Origin: an uncultured Clostridia bacterium
GTDB lineage: Bacteria; Bacillota; Clostridia; Oscillospirales; Oscillospiraceae
Assembly (NCBI GenBank): GCA_937907715.1
Contig: CALERM010000221.1
Span: 1-7,066 of the forward strand
Length of the DNA stretch: 7,066 nucleotides
Direction: 5' to 3'
Made by a program: the position numbers and the translations under genes. Of this stretch, positions 1 through 5,437 are shown in pieces. Under the pieces are notes generated by a model. That model saw only the letters and a list, made by a program, of their open reading frames with translations. It was not told the origin of the DNA and made no database searches. The stretch's first letter is position 1. Each line of letters begins with the position of its first letter.

Positions 1-2
1 AA

Positions 3-332
3 AAAATAGCCGCCGCTGTCTACCTGTATCAGGCGGACAACGACGGCGAATGGGGTGAGCTTCGGTTTGATTTTGAAAGCGGCACAGCGGAGATCGTAAA
101 ACTGGCAGATTGGGACACGGTGAAATCCAACATCTTTGCAAAAGCCGCGATTCGCTTTGTTCAGGGCTTACCGGAGGCGAGACTGCTGAAATCACGTGTA
201 TTGGCGTTTACGCAAGAGACGCCTGGCATATGGGCGTTTAGAAAAAATCATGTAGGTTTCCTTCGGCCAAATTGTTTTTTAGGAAAAACGGAGAAATTTC
301 ATAAAATTTTTTTGTTAATTTGTCGATATTGA
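3..332 (+). CDS. C-terminal part of an unrecognised protein (5' end outside window)
   Basis: An open frame enters from the left edge and closes with TGA at 330-332. The first ~60 codons look genuinely coding: codon third positions are GC-rich and the protein is mixed acidic/aromatic (VYLYQADNDGEWGELRFDFE, then IVKLADWDTV and FAKAAIRFVQ). I do not recognise the family. From about position 240 the composition turns AT-rich and the last ~30 residues (Lys, Phe and Ile rich) look less like a conserved domain, so they may be a non-conserved tail or follow a lost stop. The stop codon lies inside the -35 box of the next promoter, so this gene belongs to the preceding transcription unit. No signal peptide or membrane segment can be judged because the start is missing. 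Confidence 0.5.
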   Translation, partial: KIAAAVYLYQADNDGEWGELRFDFESGTAEIVKLADWDTVKSNIFAKAAIRFVQGLPEARLLKSRVLAFTQETPGIWAFRKNHVGFLRPNCFLGKTEKFHKIFLLICRY

Positions 333-357
333 CAACGCAAAAAAGCCTGACTATAAT
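329..357 (+). promoter_or_regulatory. Consensus sigma-A/sigma-70 promoter
   Basis: TTGACA (329-334) and TATAAT (352-357) are both perfect hexamers, separated by 17 bases. The DNA just upstream (about 285-325) is A/T-tract rich and could serve as an UP element. Transcription would start near 364, leaving a leader of about 40 bases that is A/C-rich and poor in G and T before the ATG at 406. This is the only strong promoter I can see in the window. It could drive the DUF3870 gene alone or, with read-through of the two downstream terminators, the whole operon. Confidence 0.88.
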
Positions 358-405
358 GGAAAACAAGAAAACACAATCCAAGCAAACGCAAACGGTGATT
401 GCTGT

Positions 406-777
406 ATGAGAAAAGAATCGGACGTCGTCTGTTTCATTACGACGGCAAAAATTCCCGCCAATAATCCCATGGCAGAAGCCCATGAAGCGATAGCAGTCGG
501 GCTGTTCATCAACTATAAAACGGGAGAAATTGTCGACGTGTCTTCGCTTTACGCCGTCGCCTGTGTGCAGGAATTTCTGAAAGGACTGCTGATTCATCGA
601 AATGTCCATGAAGAGCCGGTCGAAGATCTGCTCTGGTCCGTGCAGGAATACATGAACTGTTCCACACAGAAAGCTGTCTGTGTTTGCATCCGCAAGGCAA
701 TTGTCGCTTATGTCCAGTGGCGCAATGAGCGAGGACTGGACACCAGTTTCCCCGGTTTGCGGATGGAAGAGAACTGA
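406..777 (+). CDS. DUF3870 domain-containing protein
   Basis: A 123-residue soluble protein that matches my recollection of the DUF3870 family along its whole length. The family pattern is an N-terminal strand (VVCFITTAKIP), then a glycine-containing strand followed by TGEIVDVSSLYAV (about residues 40-54), then a helix with FLKGLLIHRNV, and a C-terminal STQKAVCVCIRKA segment leading to a final helix. Biochemical function is unknown. It has no signal peptide or membrane segment. The start at 406 is preceded by only a weak GGTGA (394-398); no in-frame alternative start lies just upstream. It sits directly behind the strong 329-357 promoter and is followed by the first terminator unit. Its position as first gene before a metabolic operon makes a regulatory or accessory role possible, but that is inference. 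Confidence 0.8.
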   Translation: MRKESDVVCFITTAKIPANNPMAEAHEAIAVGLFINYKTGEIVDVSSLYAVACVQEFLKGLLIHRNVHEEPVEDLLWSVQEYMNCSTQKAVCVCIRKAIVAYVQWRNERGLDTSFPGLRMEEN

Positions 778-783
778 ATAAAC

Positions 784-845
784 CATTGCTTTATTTACAC
801 GTTGCCGGCTTTCCGCTTGCACGCCCCAGTAAATAGAACCCAATG
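784..845 (+). promoter_or_regulatory. Leader RNA unit 1: putative antiterminator/aptamer-like fold
   Basis: CATTG (784-788) can pair with CAATG (841-845). After a CTT/GAACC internal loop, TATTTAC (792-798) pairs perfectly with GTAAATA (829-835). Inside lies a hairpin CGT-GC-CGG / CCG-GC-ACG (800-823). The 841-843 bases are also the end of the 5' arm of the terminator at 837-887, so the closed fold and the terminator exclude each other. The same architecture and box sequence recur at 909-975. It matches no riboswitch consensus that I can recall (not T-box, purine, preQ1, fluoride or c-di-GMP). Function as an RNA switch is inferred from the alternating pairing only. Confidence 0.5.
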
Positions 846-897
846 ATTGACCGACACCGATAGCGGTGTCTTGTCGATTGTTGGGTTTTTGTTTTTT
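837..897 (+). terminator. Intrinsic terminator 1 after the DUF3870 gene
   Basis: AACCCAA (837-843) pairs with TTGGGTT (881-887) and GACACCG (853-859) with CGGTGTC (864-870) around an ATAG loop. The bases between add further pairs and G-U wobbles, so the hairpin is almost continuous. A T-rich tract (886-897) follows. It would end the DUF3870 transcript 60-120 bases after its stop unless the 784-845 fold captures the 5' arm. Confidence 0.85.
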
Positions 898-908
898 CAA
901 TTGAATAC

Positions 909-975
909 GTCATTGCTTTATCTACGGAGCGTCTGTTATCCACAGATGCCGCAACAGTACATAAAAACCAATGGC
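909..975 (+). promoter_or_regulatory. Leader RNA unit 2: second copy of the antiterminator-like fold
   Basis: GTCATTG (909-915) can pair with CAATGGC (969-975, one G-U). TATCTAC (919-925) pairs with GTACATA (957-963) with one C-C mismatch. Inside is a strong hairpin, GCGTCTGT (929-936) with ACAGATGC (942-949). The box CATTGCTTTATCTAC (911-925) matches the first copy (784-798) at 14 of 15 bases, and the 3' segments starting at 827 and 955 match at 18 of 24, while the hairpin between them differs in sequence. The CAATGG strand is also the 5' arm of the terminator at 963-1024. Ligand or binding protein is unknown. Confidence 0.5.
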
Positions 976-1030
976 CGATTGAATTCCTTCTGTGACAGGA
1001 GGAGTCCGTCGCCCATTGGTTTTTTATTTT
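963..1030 (+). terminator. Intrinsic terminator/attenuator 2 in the operon leader
   Basis: AAAAACCAATGG (963-974) pairs perfectly over 12 bases with CCATTGGTTTTT (1013-1024). The interior continues as a second stem, CCTTCTG (986-992) with CAGGAGG (996-1002, one G-U), capped by TGA. The run of Ts from 1020 and the following T-rich stretch to 1038 fit an intrinsic terminator. It ends about 30 bases before the start of the PLP enzyme gene, the position expected of an attenuator. The A5 run at 963-967 could also make it work weakly on the other strand. Confidence 0.8.
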
Positions 1031-1040
1031 GGTTTTTTAC

Positions 1041-1048
1041 AGAAAGGA
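1041..1048 (+). promoter_or_regulatory. Ribosome binding site fixing the start of the PLP enzyme gene
   Basis: AGAAAGGA lies 10 bases before ATG at 1059. The same frame is open further upstream from a TTG at 1029, but that codon is inside the terminator T-rich tail and has no Shine-Dalgarno, so 1059 is the better start. Confidence 0.75.
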
Positions 1049-1058
1049 ACGATGGAAC

Positions 1059-2363
1059 ATGGCAAAATACAGCAGAACGCTGACAGAACAGGACATCCGA
1101 AACGGTGTGCTGTTCCCGGACGAGCTGATGGTCCAGATCCGCGACCAGATTGCGATGTGCGGAGAAGACCAGTGCGGCGAACGCATTTACTTTGAAAACG
1201 CGGGAGGCGCACCGACGCTCAAGAAGGTCTGCGAGGTCGCAGCATGGGCAAGTGAAATTCCGGATTTCCCGAATCGTCCCACCCCTGGTGCGCAGCCGCT
1301 GCAAAAAATGGTTACGGAGGGAATTGCCGACGCAAAGCTGACCTTCGGCGCAAAATCCGGCGCGATTCTCTGCGATCTGACGGTTTCCAAGTCGATTTTC
1401 ACCATGACGGGCGTCATCATGAACGCCGTTCCCGGTACAAACGTCGTCACCAGCAACCTCGAACATCCGGCGACCTACGACGCCTGCCGTTTCTTCGGCG
1501 GTATCATGAACAAGGAAGTGCGCGTGGCGGAGATCAACAAGAAGACAGGTGCAATTGATATTGACGATCTTCTGAGCAAGATCGACCTGAACACATGTCT
1601 TCTTTCTCTGATCCATGCGTCAAACGTCATTGGCACGGTCAACGATATTGAAACCATTGTCCGCGAGGCGCGGAAGATCAAGCCGGACCTTTATATTCTG
1701 CTTGACTGCACGCAGCATATTCCGCACGGTACGATCGACGTCGAGGCGCTGAAAATCGATGCCGCCGGCTTCGCGCCTTATAAGATTCTTGGCAAGCGCG
1801 GTCTTGGCATCGGCTGGCTGTCGGAGCGCGCGTCGCTTCTGCCGCATCCGCATTTCCTCGACGGCGCGGTGAATGACTGGGACCTCGGCAACTACGAGCC
1901 TGCCGGCATGGCGGCGCTGACGATGGTCAACGACTACATCTGCTGGATCGGCAGTCAGTTTGTAGACAGCGACGACCGCCGCACGCTCTTTGTTGCAGGT
2001 ATGGAGGCAATCGAGCTGCATGAACGCGCGCTGATGTACCGGATGCTCAACGGCACGTCTGACGCACCCGGCGTCAAGGATATTCCCGGCGTGAAGCTGT
2101 ATTTCATGGACGATCTGACACGGCGCGACGCCATTCTTCCCATGACATTTGCCGATCTCGATGCTGTGAGCGCGATGAAAAAGTACATTGAAAACGGCAT
2201 CTATCTCTACAACCGCGCACTGAGCAACAAGATGTCCCGCCGCGTACTCGATTCCGCCGGGATCCCCTCCATCGTCCGTGTTGCACCGCTGCACTTCAAC
2301 ACCAAAGAGGAGATCGACCGTTTCCTGCATATCACGATGCAGATCGCAAAAGGCGAGCTGTAA
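1059..2363 (+). CDS. PLP-dependent class V aminotransferase family enzyme (selenocysteine lyase/cysteine desulfurase-like fold)
   Basis: A 434-residue cytosolic enzyme of fold type I, normal length for the family. Visible landmarks: YFENAGGAP near residues 44-52 (substrate-side N-terminal loop of class V enzymes), HASNVIG at 186-192, the LLDCTQH segment in which D216 should bind the PLP ring nitrogen and H220 is nearby, and GFAPYKILGKRGLG in which K242 is the likely Schiff-base lysine. There is no clear reactive-cysteine loop of a NifS/IscS desulfurase, and none of the usual Fe-S assembly partners are adjacent, so sulfur transfer is not favoured. An aminotransferase, epimerase, lyase or desulfurase-like reaction on an amino acid tied to the downstream dehydratases is more plausible. 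It is the first gene of the block behind the tandem leader, 66 bases before the next gene. Substrate is not predictable. Confidence 0.85.
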   Translation: MAKYSRTLTEQDIRNGVLFPDELMVQIRDQIAMCGEDQCGERIYFENAGGAPTLKKVCEVAAWASEIPDFPNRPTPGAQPLQKMVTEGIADAKLTFGAKSGAILCDLTVSKSIFTMTGVIMNAVPGTNVVTSNLEHPATYDACRFFGGIMNKEVRVAEINKKTGAIDIDDLLSKIDLNTCLLSLIHASNVIGTVNDIETIVREARKIKPDLYILLDCTQHIPHGTIDVEALKIDAAGFAPYKILGKRGLGIGWLSERASLLPHPHFLDGAVNDWDLGNYEPAGMAALTMVNDYICWIGSQFVDSDDRRTLFVAGMEAIELHERALMYRMLNGTSDAPGVKDIPGVKLYFMDDLTRRDAILPMTFADLDAVSAMKKYIENGIYLYNRALSNKMSRRVLDSAGIPSIVRVAPLHFNTKEEIDRFLHITMQIAKGEL

Positions 2364-2381
2364 GACAGAAAAATGTGCCCA

Positions 2382-2398
2382 AACGGAGCAGATCCGTT
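2382..2398 (+). other. Small intercistronic hairpin
   Basis: AACGGA (2382-2387) and TCCGTT (2393-2398) form a 6-base stem with a GCAGA loop between the PLP enzyme gene and the next gene. No T tract follows, so it is not a terminator. It may be an mRNA end-protecting structure or chance. Confidence 0.3.
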
Positions 2399-2429
2399 GA
2401 TAATAAAACAATTTTAGGAGGTTTACACA

Positions 2430-3410
2430 ATGGGCAAGTATATTGGGTGCGAAACCCTGATTACCACCTGTTCCAACTGCAAGAAGGACGAAAACATTCT
2501 GGTTGTCACCGACGAAACCAGCTACGAAATCGGCATGGCATTCTGGCAGACGCTGAAGGACATGGGCTTTGAAAAGCGTGCGCTGGTTCTGATGCCGGAC
2601 AACAAGATGCACGGCGAAGAGCCGAATGAAATCGTTGCTGCCGCGATGCTGAAGGCGGACGTCATGTTCCGTGCAACGACGCTGTCGCTTTCCCACACGG
2701 ATGCAAAGAAGCTCGCCTGCGCCAACGGCACGCGCGACCTCAACTGCGCCGACTACAATATGCGTATGCTGACCGAAAGCGGCGGTCTGTTTACCGACTT
2801 CATCAAGAACCGCGAGGTCGTCGACCGTGTGGCAAAGGCACTCAAGGGCAAGACCATTACCGTTACCTCGCCCGGCGGCACGAACTTTACCGCCAGCATC
2901 GAAGGCTGCGAGTCCTGGCCGCAGTACGGCATGAGCACCGAAGTCGGTCAGACCTCTTCGCCCCCTGACATCGAGGCAAACATCTACATCAAGCGCTTCA
3001 CCGGCAACGGTGTTCTGTGCATCGACGCAAGTATGCCGCATCCGGATCTCGGTGTGATCACCGATGAGGGTGGCGTCATGATCGACATCAAAGATAGCCT
3101 TGCCACTAAGATCAGCGGCGGCGAGCAGGCAGAAAAGCTTCGCAATCTGCTTGCCAGCTATCACGATGGCCGCGTCTATGAAATCGGCGAGATCGGCATC
3201 GGTCTGAACCCCGACGGCATTCTCTCCGGCCGTATGCTCGAAGACGAGGGCACGTTCCGCACCGTGCATATGGCGCTTGGCTGCGGCAGCTCGAAGTCCA
3301 TTGATAAGAGCAGCAACACCTGCCCGTTCCATCTGGATATGCTGATGCATCGTCCCACCATCGCGGTCGACGGTCGCGTGATCATCAAAGACGGCGACGT
3401 CGTCTGCTAA
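2430..3410 (+). CDS. M29-aminopeptidase-like metalloenzyme (COG2309 / NicX-like superfamily)
   Basis: A 326-residue soluble protein with a clear C-terminal metal-site block: GEIGIGLNP (E254), then a DEG segment (E273), TVHMALG (H280) and FHLDMLM (H301, D303). The order Glu, Glu, His, then His-x-Asp is the signature of aminopeptidase T/AmpS (family M29) and of its relative 2,5-dihydroxypyridine 5,6-dioxygenase NicX. At 326 residues it is shorter than M29 peptidases (about 400) and nearer NicX in length. A mid-protein segment ITVTSPGGTNFTASIEG (about 150-166) matches the family's pattern of a binding loop. An oxygenase is unlikely if the host is anaerobic, so a hydrolase or other metal-dependent reaction on a pathway intermediate is the better guess. 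The Shine-Dalgarno AGGAGG (2416-2421) sits 8 bases before ATG. Exact reaction unknown. Confidence 0.75.
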   Translation: MGKYIGCETLITTCSNCKKDENILVVTDETSYEIGMAFWQTLKDMGFEKRALVLMPDNKMHGEEPNEIVAAAMLKADVMFRATTLSLSHTDAKKLACANGTRDLNCADYNMRMLTESGGLFTDFIKNREVVDRVAKALKGKTITVTSPGGTNFTASIEGCESWPQYGMSTEVGQTSSPPDIEANIYIKRFTGNGVLCIDASMPHPDLGVITDEGGVMIDIKDSLATKISGGEQAEKLRNLLASYHDGRVYEIGEIGIGLNPDGILSGRMLEDEGTFRTVHMALGCGSSKSIDKSSNTCPFHLDMLMHRPTIAVDGRVIIKDGDVVC

Positions 3411-3420
3411 GTCTCAAAAA

Positions 3421-3447
3421 GACCGCCGGACTTTTGCTCCGGCGGTC
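3421..3447. terminator. Strong intercistronic hairpin; terminator-like on the minus strand only
   Basis: GACCGCCGGA (3421-3430) and TCCGGCGGTC (3438-3447) form a perfect 10-base GC-rich stem with loop CTTTTGC. On the plus strand it is followed by CAAACCAAAATAAAAAGG, with no T tract, so plus-strand termination should be weak. On the minus strand it is followed by TTTTTGAGAC, a short U tract. It probably stabilises or marks a processing point in the operon mRNA, or blocks antisense transcription entering the upstream gene. Confidence 0.6.
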
Positions 3448-3474
3448 CAAACCAAAATAAAAAGGAGAATTACT

Positions 3475-3648
3475 ATGAAATCCACACTGTATGTTGCCCT
3501 TGAAAACACGCTGGACGTTTCCATGAAGCAGTTCAAGCAGGAAATTCAGACAAACCGTGAATGCTGCCTGCTGCTCGTTCCCGATGAAAAGAGCGAGTTT
3601 ATCGACGCCATCGTCGCTAAGACCGGCGCTGAGGTCAAGAAGGCGTAA
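3475..3648 (+). CDS. 57-residue unknown protein in the dehydratase operon
   Basis: A short frame with a strong AAGGAG (3462-3467) 7 bases before its ATG and a TAA 18 bases before the next gene. Codon third positions resemble those of the neighbours. The protein starts MKSTLYVALENTLDV, has a Cys-Cys pair at 30-31 within ECCLLLVPDEKSEF, and ends lysine-rich (EVKKA). The hydrophobic/charged pattern suggests a beta-alpha-beta-alpha mini-domain with no membrane span or signal peptide. I do not recognise a family. Its place just ahead of the Fe-S dehydratase genes makes an accessory or small-subunit role possible; the CC pair is suggestive for metal or cluster handling but far from proof. Confidence 0.75.
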   Translation: MKSTLYVALENTLDVSMKQFKQEIQTNRECCLLLVPDEKSEFIDAIVAKTGAEVKKA

Positions 3649-3666
3649 GCCTGCGGAGTACGGGCA

Positions 3667-4926
3667 ATGGGAAAAACAATTATTGAGAAGATCTTCTCAA
3701 AGAAGGCTGGCTATGAAGTCAGCGCCGGTCAGTCGATCGTCTGTGAGGTCGATCAGATCATGACCAACGACGCTTCGGGTCCTCTTTCCATTTCGATCAT
3801 GAAGGAACATGGGCGCGAAATCGTCGCCGATCCGTCGAAGATCTCCATTTTCATGGATCACTACACGCCCTGTCCCAACAGCCAGGTCGCAGGTTTGCAG
3901 CAGAGCATCATGGACTTCCAGCAGAAAAATCCCGGCATCCGTGTGACGACGACCGGCTATGGCATCTGCCATCATCTGATGGACGAGTTCGGTCTTGTCG
4001 CACCGGGAAGACTGATCGTCGGCGGCGACTCGCATTCGACGACCTACGGCTTTTTGAATGCCGCAGGCATCGGCGTCGGCTCGACAGATATTGCCATCGC
4101 CATGATCACCGGAAAGCTCTGGTTCAAGGTTCCCGATACTATCCGCGTTGACTTCATGGGTTCCATGCGCAAGGGCGTATCCGGCAAGGATGTCGCGCTG
4201 TATCTGGTCAACCGCATCGGACCGAACGGCGGCAGCTACCGCGCGGTGGAATTCGGCGGCAGCGGCATTGCAAACCTTCCGATCAACGACCGCAAGACCA
4301 TCTGTAACCTGATGGCAGAGTGCGGCGCAAAATGCGGTATTATGCCGTATGACGAGCTGGCGGAACAGTATTGCATCGAGCGCGGTATTGACCACGCCAA
4401 CCCGGTTGCGCCGGATGCGGACTGCGTTTACGCAGAGCGGATCCTCGTCGATCTGGACGCCGTCGAGCCGGTCATTGCCGTGCCGCACAATGTCCATACG
4501 ATCAAAACCGTCCGCGAGCTGGTCGGAACGCCCATTCATATGGCGATGCTCGGCACCTGCACCGGCGGCAAAATCGACGACTTCCGTGAGGCGGCGCAGG
4601 TTGTACGCGCCATGGATGGACCGTTCAAGGCTGAAGTGCTGGTCGTCCCGGCGTCTCAGAAGATTCTGCTGCAAATGATGCAGGAGGGCATTGCAGACCT
4701 CTTTGTCCGCAAGGGTGCAACACTGCTGCCTGCCGGCTGCGGCTCATGCTGCGGCAGCAGCCCCGGCGTTCCCAGAGACGGCTTCAACGTCATTTCCACC
4801 GCCAACCGCAATTTCCTCGGCAGAATGGGCAACGTCAAGGCAAACATCTATCTCGCCTCCCCGCAGGTCACAGCATACTGTGCGATGCTCGGCTGCGTCG
4901 GCGATCCCACGGAGGTGCTGGCATGA
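3667..4926 (+). CDS. Aconitase-superfamily dehydratase large subunit 1 (3-isopropylmalate dehydratase/homoaconitase LeuC-like)
   Basis: A 419-residue Fe-S enzyme subunit. It should hold a [4Fe-4S] cluster that activates the hydroxyl of a hydroxy-di/tricarboxylate for reversible dehydration, with the active site completed by the small subunit encoded next. Seen: DHYTPCPNSQ (about 61-70), GGDSHSTTYG with D121 and H123, GSTDIAIAMITGKLWFKVP (as in archaeal-type LeuC/homoaconitases), and cluster cysteines C298 (GTCTGGK), C358 and C361 (GCGSCCG). The 60- and 3-residue spacing is that of the family. Oddities: CTGG where the family usually has CTNG, GCGSCCGSSPG in place of GCGPCxGxHxG, and an extra C362. 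The length equals the short archaeal/bacterial LeuC2 type, not the ~465-residue E. coli LeuC. GGAG at 3655-3658 precedes the ATG; the stop overlaps the next start (ATGA). Substrate uncertain. Confidence 0.88.
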   Translation: MGKTIIEKIFSKKAGYEVSAGQSIVCEVDQIMTNDASGPLSISIMKEHGREIVADPSKISIFMDHYTPCPNSQVAGLQQSIMDFQQKNPGIRVTTTGYGICHHLMDEFGLVAPGRLIVGGDSHSTTYGFLNAAGIGVGSTDIAIAMITGKLWFKVPDTIRVDFMGSMRKGVSGKDVALYLVNRIGPNGGSYRAVEFGGSGIANLPINDRKTICNLMAECGAKCGIMPYDELAEQYCIERGIDHANPVAPDADCVYAERILVDLDAVEPVIAVPHNVHTIKTVRELVGTPIHMAMLGTCTGGKIDDFREAAQVVRAMDGPFKAEVLVVPASQKILLQMMQEGIADLFVRKGATLLPAGCGSCCGSSPGVPRDGFNVISTANRNFLGRMGNVKANIYLASPQVTAYCAMLGCVGDPTEVLA

Positions 4927-5426
4927 GTTATTCCTTTACCGGCAAGGTTTTCAAGTTTGCCGACAACATCAATACCGATTACATCATTTCCTCGCGCAGA
5001 AAGCGCGACACGCTGGACTTAAATGTCCTCAAGCATTATATCATGGAAGACATCCGCCCCGGCTTTTTCGAGGAATTGTCCGACGCCAACATTCTGGTTG
5101 CCGGAGAAAACTTCGGCTGCGGCTCGGCAATGGAGGTTGCGGCACAGGTCGTCAAGGCAAACAACGTCGGCGCGGTGATCGCGAAATCGTTCTCGCGGAG
5201 CTATTTCCGCAACTGCATCAATAACGGTCTTCTCGTTGTGCAGATGAACACCGATTCCATCCGCGAGGGCGACGAGCTGCATGTGCGCATGGATGCAGGG
5301 AAGATCTTTGTGGATAACCGGACAACCGGCGAGCAGTTCACCGCCGAAGGCTACTCTCCGGAGTTGAGCCGGATGATTCTTGCGGGCGGCGTGATGAATG
5401 ATCTGGATAGCTTTATGGGCAAATAA
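4923..5426 (+). CDS. Aconitase-superfamily dehydratase small subunit 1 (LeuD-like), variant active-site motif
   Basis: A 167-residue swivel-domain protein, normal length for LeuD2/homoaconitase small subunits. It should pair with large subunit 1, with which it overlaps by ATGA (translational coupling). Seen: FADNINTDYII (12-22), the standard small-subunit opening; GENFGCGS (61-68); and AKSFSRSYFRNCINNG (about 85-100), a well-conserved family block. After GENFGCGS the family has S-R-E-H, but this protein has A69-M70-E71-V72. The usual catalytic serine equivalent (S68) is kept, while the arginine that contacts substrate is methionine. The substrate-specificity loop after NTDYI is S-S-R-R-K-R-D-T (23-30) instead of a P-x-x-Y-L-R type loop, so several arginines are offered from another place. 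It is probably a true enzyme with altered substrate, less likely a decayed copy since the frame is intact and well coupled. Confidence 0.87.
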   Translation: MSYSFTGKVFKFADNINTDYIISSRRKRDTLDLNVLKHYIMEDIRPGFFEELSDANILVAGENFGCGSAMEVAAQVVKANNVGAVIAKSFSRSYFRNCINNGLLVVQMNTDSIREGDELHVRMDAGKIFVDNRTTGEQFTAEGYSPELSRMILAGGVMNDLDSFMGK

Positions 5427-5437
5427 GGAGAGATACC

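Noticed and set aside
203..240. Direct repeat GGCGTTTA (203-210 and 233-240) with ACGCC able to pair with either copy
   Set aside because: Only 5-base pairings at the end of a probable coding region; compatible with chance.
806..822. Sigma-54-like promoter: GG at 807-808 and TTGCA at 817-821 with the correct 12-base GG-to-GC spacing
   Set aside because: The -24 element is poor (CGGCTT against TGGCAC), it lies inside the hairpin of leader unit 1, and a transcript from it would run straight into terminator 1. Kept only as a remote alternative.
778..1058. T-box or other known amino-acid riboswitch in the leader
   Set aside because: No GGUGG-type antiterminator bulge or T-box specifier region is visible, and the repeated box matches no riboswitch consensus I can recall.
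1059..2363. Cysteine desulfurase (NifS/IscS) for Fe-S assembly of the dehydratases
   Set aside because: The PLP lysine region fits class V enzymes broadly, but I see no clear catalytic-cysteine loop near the C-terminus and no scaffold or SUF partners nearby.
1620..3350. Very long minus-strand open frame opposite the PLP and M29 genes
   Set aside because: It is antisense to two well-supported genes with recognisable motifs and encodes a His/Arg/Val/Ala-rich shadow protein with no family resemblance. It is a product of GC-biased codons.
4691..5224. Alternative plus-strand frame across the large/small subunit 1 junction
   Set aside because: Low-complexity Ala/Arg/Ser-rich translation overlapping two real genes in other frames.
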